NCBI GenBank assembly: GCA_026770585.1
Contig: MU646403.1
Span: forward strand, 664,239 to 675,441
Length of the DNA stretch: 11,203 nt
Direction: 5' to 3'
Origin: Baffinella frigidus
Taxonomy: Eukaryota; Cryptophyceae; Cryptomonadales; Baffinellaceae
Shown: piece after piece, positions 10,501 to 11,203 of the stretch
How the letters are laid out: each line of letters opens with the position of its first letter
Numbering within the stretch: the first letter of the stretch is position 1
Notes under the pieces: generated by a model
Seen by the model: only the letters and a program-made list of their open reading frames with translations
What the model was told of the DNA's origin: nothing
Database searches by the model: none
Position numbers and translations under genes: made by a program

Positions 10501-11203
10501 AGGACCCTACACCCTAGACCCGAGACCCTAGAACCTAGACCCTAGACCCTAGACCCTAAACCCTAAACCCTAGACCCTAGACGATAAACCCGAAACCCAG
10601 ACCCAGAACCCTAGACCCTGGACCCTGGATCCTAGACCCTAGACCCTAGACCCTAAACTCTAGACTTTAAACCCTAAACCCTAAACCCAGAAACCTAAAC
10701 CCTAAACCCTAGACCCTAGGTGCCAAACCCTCAACCCAGAACCCTAGACCCTAGATCTTAGACGCTAAACCCTAAACCCTAAACCCTAAACCCTAAACCC
10801 TAAACCCTAGACCCTAGACCCTGGACGCTGAACCCCAAACCCTCAACCCAGAACCCTAGACCCTAGACCCTAAACCCTAAACCCTAAACCCTAAACCCTA
10901 AACCCTAGACCCTAGACCCTAGACCCTAGACGCTAAACCCCAAACCCTCAACCCAGAACCCTAGACCCTAGACCCTAGACTCTAAACCCTAAACACTAAA
11001 CACTAAACACTCAACACCAAACACTGAACACTAAACACTAAACCCTGCACGCCAAACCCTAGACCCCAACCCCAAACCCCCAACACCTAAACCCGAAACC
11101 CGCCCTGCCAGAAAGGGAACGTGAGTGTCGCGGACGGCGCGACAGAGTGCACGCCGTGCCCTGCCGGGACCTTCATGGATGTGGAGGCCGGGTCCCTCTG
11201 CAA
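709..11203 (+). CDS. Interrupted multi-exon gene, partial: putative secreted beta-helix / GCC2-GCC3 cysteine-rich protein
   Basis: This is the overall span of a plus-strand gene assembled by eye from short GC-rich exons with AG acceptors, GT donors and compatible phases. In order, the visible product has Gly/Asn-rich beta-helix-like segments (709-5021), a segment of the AG...YTFSL...GGSITLDFPSD type (6412-6535), a linker (7344-9100), and then a cysteine ladder (9150 to the edge). The ladder has CxxC pairs separated by 11-13 residues with CPAGTF and GEYSDAGGGC motifs, as in the GCC2/GCC3 (ephrin-receptor-like) repeat family. Such domains are known from extracellular proteins, so a secreted or surface role is likely; no signal peptide or membrane segment is visible because both ends are missing. 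Introns are filled with telomere-like heptamers and MITEs. Uncertain points are the exact upstream exon set, whether 709-3156 belongs to the same gene, and the start codon. The segment names follow family knowledge; the function is inferred. Confidence 0.65.
763..1370. repeat. Diverged CCCCAAA / CACAAAC / CCCTAAA repeat block
   Basis: The block is mostly CCCCAAA and CCACAAA heptamers to about 1060, then looser CCCTAAA, CCCTAGA and CCCTGAA units. Minus-strand frames read out as Gly/Phe/Trp/Leu-rich strings because of the heptamer periodicity and are not genes. Confidence 0.9.
1371..1527 (-). repeat. Dispersed repeat, inverted copy of 10268-10401
   Basis: The reverse complement of this segment matches 10268-10401 over about 130 bases with scattered substitutions. 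An internal duplication of roughly 24 bases (TCCATCTGGAAAATGCT and TCCATCCGGAAAATGCT) is present only in this copy. Differences change encoded residues freely, so it is a noncoding mobile or repeated element of unknown class. Confidence 0.8.
1564..1599 (+). CDS. Possible short exon, Cys-containing
   Basis: Between acceptor caccag and donor gtcagc there is an in-phase 12-codon stretch, VKCQEQTECCIQ. The CAG|GTG acceptor matches that of the firmer exons at 8761 and 9800. It is very short, and nothing beyond splice consensus and an open frame supports it. It could be chance. Confidence 0.22.
1600..2000. other. Intergenic or intronic stretch, no supported gene
   Basis: No exon with good support was seen. 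A perfect 12-bp stem, AAAAGCCAGGTC paired with GACCTGGCTTTT across a 9-base loop, lies at 1884-1916. TTAGGGTTTAGG-like bases occur at 1738-1750. Confidence 0.45.
2001..2069 (+). CDS. Possible exon, Gly/Cys-rich
   Basis: After acceptor gttcag the frame reads GGCGFGFEGIPICPQEC and then EIPHSF, ending at a possible donor gtggga; an alternative donor gtgaga lies at 2050. The Cys and Gly content is compatible with an extracellular protein. The right end merges into a partial MITE copy (2064-2140), so the segment may be mobile-element sequence instead. Confidence 0.25.
2064..2140 (-). mobile_element. MITE family A, partial inverted copy
   Basis: Its reverse complement matches the left half of the copy at 3940: GGGCTACGAAGGGA, then CCTATGTCCTAC, then TTCCCACGAAT. 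It contains a hairpin CCTATGTCC...GGACATAGG at 2082-2116. Confidence 0.6.
2318..2475. mobile_element. MITE family A, full copy (158 bp)
   Basis: Terminal inverted repeats are CCACACAGCGG on the left and CCGCTGTGTGG on the right, with subterminal AGAAGGGATTT versus TCCGTAGC. The inner hairpin has CCTATGGTAGGC and GTAGGGACATAGG. There is no coding capacity. No target duplication could be identified. Confidence 0.75.
2687..2725 (+). CDS. Duplicate exon copy 1 (VSGGVVSGDGNGI), possibly degenerate
   Basis: Following acceptor aaccag, the sequence reads VSGGVVSGDGNGI with high G/C at third positions. It matches the exon at 3096 almost base for base; the differences are TCT versus AAC (Ser/Asn) and a silent ATT versus ATC. 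Downstream the copies diverge by small indels, and this copy reaches a stop (LGRSTRSLDP then stop) unless a weak donor gtgctt at 2726 is used. It is therefore either a used tandem exon or a decaying partial copy. Gly/Asn/Asp-rich short repeats of this kind are usual in beta-helix surface proteins. Confidence 0.4.
2748..3060. repeat. CCCTAGA then CCCTACA heptamer array with higher-order structure
   Basis: CCCTAGA units are mixed with AACCCCAGAATCCTAGA blocks that recur at 2771, 2799, 2827, 2876 and 2925 (spacing 28, 28, 49, 49). A run of CCCTACA units follows (2986-3050). It lies between the two copies of the duplicated exon. Confidence 0.9.
3096..3156 (+). CDS. Probable exon, beta-helix-like (VNGGVVSGDGNGIVLGDKTR)
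   Basis: Acceptor gagaccag is followed by 20 codons, VNGGVVSGDGNGIVLGDKTR, plus one base (T) before a possible donor gtttcg at 3157, a phase-1 end. The exon at 4217 starts with two bases (AT) and supplies the matching phase, giving TR-Y-GSNSDFS across the join. It is a near-duplicate of 2687-2725. The frame stays open to a stop at 3318-3320, so the true 3' end is not fixed. Confidence 0.42.
3157..3478 (+). other. GC-rich open segment, coding status unclear
   Basis: Several frames are open on both strands. On the plus strand, one reads SLGFTDCLQGGMLVCDTTP (from about 3260) and another reads YNSVNFGAKTSPVSLHW, then HTDGTSLLIGPDPGSVF (3306 onward) and runs on into the MITE at 3479. Either could be exon or captured sequence; I cannot assign splice sites. 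Confidence 0.3.
3479..3639. mobile_element. MITE family A, full copy (161 bp)
   Basis: It runs from CCACACAGAGGGCTACGAAG to the matching TTCGAACTCCGCTGTGTGG end, with the same family core (TATCCGTAGGAACC, TACCGTGGGGTCCTAGG, TTATCG). Confidence 0.75.
3677..3701 (+). other. G-quadruplex-capable run
   Basis: Four G-tracts (5, 5, 4 and 3 Gs) are separated by 2, 2 and 4 bases on the plus strand. This fits the canonical G3+N1-7 rule. It is the only strong G4 motif seen on the coding strand; the telomere-like arrays place theirs on the minus strand. Confidence 0.7.
3740..3835. repeat. CT-rich imperfect microsatellite
   Basis: Alternating CTCTCT and CACTCT motifs form a pyrimidine-rich tract on the plus strand. 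No gene is supported between 3640 and 3940. Confidence 0.85.
3940..4090. mobile_element. MITE family A, full copy (about 151 bp)
   Basis: The left end CCACACAGCGGGCTACGAAG pairs with the right end TGCGTAGCCCGATGTGGG. The core carries CCCTATGTCCTAC and its complement CATAGGCACATAGGG. The right half is more diverged than in other copies. Confidence 0.7.
4217..4260 (+). CDS. Probable exon, GSNSDFSIQGGFEQ
   Basis: Acceptor cttggcag precedes AT plus 14 codons, GSNSDFSIQGGFEQ, and the exon ends at a classical CAG|GTCC donor. The 3' end phase is 0, matching the start of the exon at 4987. The intron that follows begins with a segment related to the beginning of the intron after 5021, which supports both donors independently. 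The last 25 bases of this exon plus its donor are duplicated at 4438-4466 and partly at 4727-4741. Confidence 0.5.
4301..4401. mobile_element. TA-flanked foldback MITE (101 bp)
   Basis: The ends TCCCTTAAGTGGCCAG and CTGGCCACTTGAGGGA are 16-bp inverted repeats (one mismatch) bounded by TA at 4299-4300 and 4402-4403. TA target duplication is typical of Tc1/mariner-type elements; no transposase is present. Confidence 0.75.
4448..4462 (+). pseudogene. Duplicated exon tail with decoy splice sites
   Basis: This 15-base GGFEQ-coding piece is flanked by ATCCAG on the left and GTCCTA on the right. It is an exact copy of the last 15 bases of the exon at 4217 together with its donor. It could act as a 5-codon microexon in phase 0, or be a non-functional duplicate left by insertion of repeat DNA. 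A third, diverged copy of the exon end plus donor lies at 4727-4741. Confidence 0.4.
4467..4578. repeat. Degenerate telomere-like intron DNA
   Basis: CTGAACCCTTCACC-type units and an inverted CCTTCACCTTTAAACCC / GAAGGTTTAAACCC pair are present. No gene is seen. Confidence 0.5.
4581..4714. mobile_element. TA-flanked foldback MITE, family B (134 bp)
   Basis: The inverted ends TCCGGGGAAA and TTTCCCCGGA are bounded by TA at 4579-4580 and 4715-4716. Inner arms GGCAACGA...ACTACACAA and their complement make an almost complete hairpin. The centre, ATTGCTAGTAA, is shared with the element at 7201. Confidence 0.8.
4742..4965. repeat. Degenerate telomere-like intron DNA
   Basis: CTGAACCCGCTAAACCC-type units and some CCCGAATCCCGAAT units fill the intron up to the acceptor before 4987. 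Confidence 0.75.
4987..5021 (+). CDS. Probable exon, GPNGDILFLVS
   Basis: Acceptor cctccacag precedes 11 codons, GPNGDILFLVS, plus two bases (AG) before a CAG|GTCCCC donor at 5022. The phase-2 end fits exons starting with a single G at 5817 and 6412. Joined to the previous exon the product reads GGFEQ-GPNGDILFLVS, which looks like continuous protein. An alternative donor at 5014 (gtctcc) would end the exon in phase 0 after LFL. Confidence 0.5.
5022..5115 (+). repeat. Intron-start repeat related to 4261-4435
   Basis: Beginning at the donor, GTCCC...TTCTTCTTTATTACT and then CTTAAGCCTAGAGTT match the beginning (4261-4295) and end (4420-4435) of the segment after the donor at 4261. The earlier copy carries an inserted TA-flanked MITE. 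Confidence 0.6.
5153..5314. mobile_element. MITE family A, full copy (162 bp)
   Basis: It runs from CCACACAGCGGACTTCGAA to CATAGCCCGCTGTGTGG, with the family core CCTACGGTAGGCAACCC and GCATAGGGGGG and an added palindrome around GGCCCAAAATGGGCC. Confidence 0.75.
5332..5533. mobile_element. Foldback element (202 bp)
   Basis: The 20-bp ends CCACTCGAGAATGCTGGAGC and GCTCCAGCGTTCTCGAGTGG are inverted with one mismatch. An inner TTTGGTCAC / GTGACCAAA hairpin lies at 5421-5464. There is no ORF of note. Confidence 0.7.
5557..5674. mobile_element. TA-flanked foldback MITE (118 bp)
   Basis: Arms CAGGGGTACCTCGTCCACGA and the matching TGGACGAGGTACCACTG continue inward through AGAAAGCGCC / GGCGCTTTCT to GGACC / GGTCC. 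TA borders it at 5555-5556 and 5675-5676. Confidence 0.8.
5817..5846 (+). CDS. Possible exon, RVDFENMRY
   Basis: The 30 bases between acceptor gattgcag and donor gtcatc start with one base and end with two (AG), so they fit between the exons at 4987 and 6412 without changing phase. The reading is VS-R-RVDFENMRY-R-AGDK. The same frame stays open without splicing to about 6051, so the right end may differ. Confidence 0.38.
5875..6036 (+). CDS. Ambiguous open segment, possible exon
   Basis: From acceptor tgtatcag to donor gttggg, 162 bases (54 codons) are open in a frame with phase 2 at both ends. It begins GAVSEFPVYPLNTPTEPP and contains a Ser/Glu-rich stretch (ALESETRSESKNAFS). A second frame is also open, continuing from RVDFENMRY to a stop near 6052. 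The implied intron from 5847 to 5874 would be only 28 bases, which argues against both being separate exons. I cannot choose between the frames. Confidence 0.22.
6037..6382. other. Intron-like stretch with a GGTCACGT hairpin
   Basis: TTGGTCACGT (6175-6184) pairs with ACGTGACCAA (6208-6217). Similar hairpins lie at 5421-5464 and 8455-8494, and all three are followed or flanked by related A/T-rich bases, suggesting a small dispersed foldback family. No supported gene. Confidence 0.5.
6412..6535 (+). CDS. Exon, AGDKRVAGN...YTFSL...GGSITLDFPSDAP segment
   Basis: The exon starts after acceptor gtgtggcag with a single G, reads AGDKRVAGNLDYTFSLVD, TASGSVPLVFGGSITLDF and then PSDAP, and ends in phase 0 at donor gtacag (6536). 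The pattern of aromatic-rich YTFSL, then GGSI-x-LDFPSD, is like the beta-sandwich-type repeats that sit beside beta-helix and GCC2/GCC3 regions in large algal and protist surface proteins (a recollection of the pattern, not a domain search). Codon third positions are strongly G/C. The frame is also open back to 6383 (acceptor ctcatag, phase 0, adding TFTSLNSCGR), an alternative start. Telomere-like CCTAAACCC begins six bases into the next intron. Confidence 0.72.
6541..6690. repeat. Telomere-like CCCTAAA array in intron
   Basis: CCCTAAA and variants begin six bases after the donor at 6536 and run to about 6680. Confidence 0.9.
6702..6722 (+). CDS. Possible microexon, RCGFTTP
   Basis: Acceptor gcatcag and donor gtacac bound seven in-phase codons, RCGFTTP. 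A second acceptor at 6690-6692 would add PHQ. The GTAC donor resembles those at 6536, 8803 and 9180. Nothing else supports it, and the protein would also stay in frame without it. Confidence 0.22.
6872..6910 (+). CDS. Possible exon, YKSIRWTVSVKPP
   Basis: Between acceptor gattttag and donor gtggct there are 13 in-phase codons, YKSIRWTVSVKPP, which look protein-like. The segment lies between arms of a small inverted repeat (CCACTTAGCAGC at 6790-6801 and its complement at 6913-6924), so it could be part of a mobile element. Confidence 0.3.
7006..7154. mobile_element. Long foldback MITE with TA borders (149 bp)
   Basis: GCTCTGTCCC...GGGACAGAGC ends are followed inward by GGGCTCGCCATTATTTC and its exact complement, then GAAATTTCACAGG and its complement. 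The whole element can fold into one long hairpin with C-run and G-run arms. TA is present at 7004-7005 and 7155-7156. Confidence 0.85.
7201..7331. mobile_element. Foldback MITE, family B (131 bp), abutting an exon
   Basis: The arms GGGAAACGGTTTTAATTTAA and TTTAAATTAAACCTGTTTCCC pair almost fully. The centre, ACTACACATGG...TTGCTAGTAA...CGTGTGGTAA, parallels the element at 4581. It ends 12 bases before the exon at 7344. TA is present only on the left; GCCCGATT occurs near both sides. Confidence 0.8.
7344..7436 (+). CDS. Exon, ATTGDEFTILKTDTP...LRAVRP
   Basis: Acceptor gattccag precedes 31 codons: ATTGDEFTILKTDTPLSL, QMLESLTLRAVRP. The exon ends in phase 0 at donor gtctcc. Codon third positions are G/C-rich and the residue mix is natural; no domain is recognised. 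A foldback MITE ends only 12 bases before the exon, so the element supplies most of the pyrimidine-rich acceptor tract. The next firm exon is 8761; up to three weak candidates lie between. Confidence 0.7.
7480..7570. repeat. (CT)n microsatellite
   Basis: This is a nearly pure CT run on the plus strand; frames read as Ser/Leu or, on the other strand, Arg/Glu alternation. It precedes a candidate exon at 7593. Confidence 0.95.
7593..7631 (+). CDS. Possible exon, NRYWIHFFGVPRQ
   Basis: The stretch lies between acceptor ctacacag and donor gtcaca, is in phase 0 at both ends and has 13 codons. It is rich in aromatic residues. It lies just after the CT microsatellite, whose pyrimidines would make a good acceptor tract. 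No homology is visible. Confidence 0.32.
7726..7803 (+). CDS. Possible exon, LQFPTLLACFSGRINFTS...
   Basis: Acceptor gcaaacag and donor gtctga bound 26 in-phase codons: LQFPTLLACFSGRINFTS and then RSCSKMKN. The DNA is A/T-richer than the firm exons, which lowers the support. Confidence 0.22.
7890..8097. repeat. Head-to-head telomere-like arrays
   Basis: Three TTTAGGG units in the G-rich orientation (7894-7914) are followed about 35 bases later by CCCTAAA/CCTAAAA units (7948-8095). The opposed orientation allows a hairpin in RNA or single-stranded DNA. Confidence 0.9.
8196..8234 (+). CDS. Possible exon, RSPDEEWIVRQLQ
   Basis: After an AAG acceptor the frame reads RSPDEEWIVRQLQ to a CAG|GTTGGA donor, phase 0 at both ends. 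The frame is also open before it (from about 8126) and after it (VGGDSMSDGVAYP...) up to a TAG at 8307, which lies inside the terminal repeat of the element at 8304. It is either a short exon or an older coding segment cut by that insertion. Minus-strand frames here are open too. Confidence 0.32.
8304..8654. mobile_element. TIR element, family C (351 bp)
   Basis: The ends GGATAGCGAGGGGGCAAAC and GTTTGCCCCCTCGCTATCC are perfect 19-bp inverted repeats. Subterminal CATTCGGGTAATT and TGTACCCGAC also pair loosely. Inside lies a GGTCACGT / ACGTGAC hairpin. No transposase was found. Confidence 0.85.
8693..8752. repeat. Telomere-like CCCTAAA array
   Basis: Near-perfect CCCTAAA units end eight bases before the exon at 8761. 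Confidence 0.95.
8761..8802 (+). CDS. Exon, VGDGAPGGYVHEYM
   Basis: Acceptor acaaaacag and donor gtaccc bound exactly 14 codons, VGDGAPGGYVHEYM, phase 0 at both ends. It is an island between two telomere-like arrays: CCCTAAA units stop eight bases before it and resume five bases after the donor. Phase agrees with 7344-7436 upstream and 9087-9179 downstream. No domain is recognised in this Gly-rich linker. Confidence 0.62.
8807..9075. repeat. Telomere-like array, CCCTAAA to CCCCAAA
   Basis: It begins just after the donor at 8803 and grades from CCCTAAA/AATCCTAAA into CCCCAAA/CCACACC units up to the acceptor of the exon at 9087. Confidence 0.95.
9087..9179 (+). CDS. Exon leading into the cysteine-rich region, ...TCPAGKTKR
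   Basis: Acceptor gacgcacag precedes 31 codons: QIKKVQDTGTPPMTSLII, SIQSTCPAGKTKR. The exon ends in phase 0 at donor gtacaa. The closing CPAGKT is the typical opening of a GCC2/GCC3 repeat (usually CPAGT or CPAGY), and the next exon continues the series. The flanking introns are heptamer arrays. It is sharply bounded by low-complexity sequence on both sides, and no other frame gives a comparable product. Confidence 0.8.
9180..9445. other. Intron stretch with short G-rich telomere-like run
   Basis: GGGTTTAGAGTTTAGAGTTTGG at about 9238-9259 is in the opposite orientation to most arrays. A G10 run lies at about 9301-9310. No exon is supported. Confidence 0.5.
9446..9617. mobile_element. Long near-perfect foldback element (172 bp)
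   Basis: AGGGTAACGTCCTGAAAACC at the left and its exact complement at the right continue inward through CGGGTAGTT, GGTATTGCCTACG, TAGGCCGTAGGGCCCCTAG and their complements, giving arms of about 75 bases around a short centre. Core words (GTAGGCAAT, CCGTAGGG) recall MITE family A. Confidence 0.85.
9626..9769. mobile_element. TIR element, family C, short copy (144 bp)
   Basis: The GGATAGCCAAGGGGCAAACG left end and the TTTGCCCCCTCGCTATCC right end match the element at 8304, as does the subterminal GGTTCGGGTAATTTC. The flanks GGTC and GACC extend the symmetry. It lies directly beside the 9446 foldback and about 30 bases before the exon at 9800. Confidence 0.8.
9800..9910 (+). CDS. Exon of GCC2/GCC3-like cysteine-rich repeats
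   Basis: Acceptor gcgaacag precedes 37 codons: VRSASSGEQSPLVFPG, CLKCKAGEYSDAGGGC, RRCDR. It ends in phase 0 at donor gtctaa. The C-x2-C-x11-C-x2-C spacing with GEYSDAGGG is characteristic of the GCC2/GCC3 ephrin-receptor-like fold, a small disulfide-bonded extracellular module. The in-frame stop TAA at 9914-9916, four bases past the proposed end, means a splice here is required if the ladder is to continue. A foldback element ends about 30 bases upstream. Confidence 0.85.
9911..10267. repeat. CCCGAAT / ACACGGA variant heptamer block in intron
   Basis: CCCGAAA and CCCGAAT units dominate (9920-10075), then three ACACGGA units (about 10077-10097), then looser CCCTAAA/CCCTGAA. The Gly/Phe/Arg-rich minus-strand frames here are periodicity artefacts. 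Confidence 0.9.
10268..10401 (+). repeat. Dispersed repeat, copy inverted relative to 1371-1527
   Basis: The segment runs from AGAGAGATTGATAA to CCACCTTCTACACC and matches the reverse complement of 1371-1527. It ends 28 bases before the exon at 10430. Confidence 0.8.
10430..10477 (+). CDS. One-module exon, GKYQPQQGQPSCLSCP
   Basis: Acceptor ccttctcag and donor gtaaac bound exactly 16 codons, GKYQPQQGQPSCLSCP, phase 0 at both ends. Placed after CRRCDR it restores the expected spacing (C-x13-C-x2-C), and the next exon continues it with C-x13-C-x2-C. The exon therefore corresponds to one repeat of the cysteine ladder. It lies 28 bases downstream of a dispersed repeat copy and is followed by about 630 bases of telomere-like heptamers. 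Confidence 0.85.
10485..11100. repeat. CCCTAGA/CCCTAAA array with higher-order repeats in intron
   Basis: CCCTAGA and CCCTAAA alternate in blocks. A marker AAACCCTCAACCCAGAACCC recurs at about 10725, 10837 and 10942 (112 and 105 bases apart, 16 and 15 heptamers). CACTAAA and AACACTG units appear at 10990-11040. Confidence 0.95.
11112..11203 (+). CDS. Exon of GCC2/GCC3-like repeats, open at right edge
   Basis: After acceptor ctgccag the frame reads KGNVSVADGATECTPC, PAGTFMDVEAGSLC plus two bases, and the window then ends. CPAGTF and the C-x2-C-x13-C spacing are diagnostic of the GCC2/GCC3 type. Nearly every codon ends in G or C, in sharp contrast to the adjoining CCCTAAA-like intron. The protein clearly continues beyond the edge. 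Confidence 0.88.

Overview
The window looks like nuclear DNA of a eukaryotic alga. CCCTAAA heptamers (the complement of the TTTAGGG telomere repeat) and their variants fill a large part of it, short foldback transposons are common, and there is no long uninterrupted ORF. Short exons instead read through in phase across GT...AG introns. The exon content (beta-helix-like Gly/Asn segments, then a cysteine-rich GCC2/GCC3 ephrin-receptor-like series) together with TTTAGGG-type repeats fits a chromerid such as Chromera velia. That assignment is inference; another TTTAGGG-type protist alga is possible.

Main result: one plus-strand, multi-exon gene appears to cross most of the window and run off the right edge. 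The best-supported exons are 4217-4260, 4987-5021, 6412-6535, 7344-7436, 8761-8802, 9087-9179, 9800-9910, 10430-10477 and 11112-11203 (open at the edge). Likely upstream exons are 709-762 and 3096-3156, with a partial duplicate of the latter at 2687-2725. Their phases agree with one another. The last three exons join into an almost perfect C-x2-C-x11/13 ladder, which is hard to explain by chance. The product is probably a large secreted or cell-surface protein. Its N-terminus lies left of the window or was not found, and its C-terminus is beyond the right edge. Weaker candidate exons are listed separately.

Layout: 1-133 GA microsatellite; 134-540 non-repetitive DNA with small hairpins; 541-708 telomere-like array ending on an exon; 763-1370 diverged CCCCAAA/CCCTAAA repeat; 1371-2680 dispersed repeats and foldbacks; 2687-3156 duplicated exon around a CCCTAGA/CCCTACA array; 3157-4216 unclear open sequence, two MITEs, a G4-capable run and a CT tract; 4217-6535 exons separated by nested MITEs; 6536-7343 intron with foldbacks; 7344-9910 exons separated by a CT tract, telomere-like arrays and TIR elements; 9911-11111 two repeat-filled introns around a one-module exon; 11112-11203 the last visible exon.

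The striking architecture is a gene whose introns are built almost entirely from telomere-like heptamer arrays (some with higher-order periodicity in multiples of 7) and nonautonomous foldback elements, several lying within tens of bases of splice sites. No tRNA, rRNA, CRISPR, transposase or prokaryotic operon features were seen. All splice calls were made by eye.
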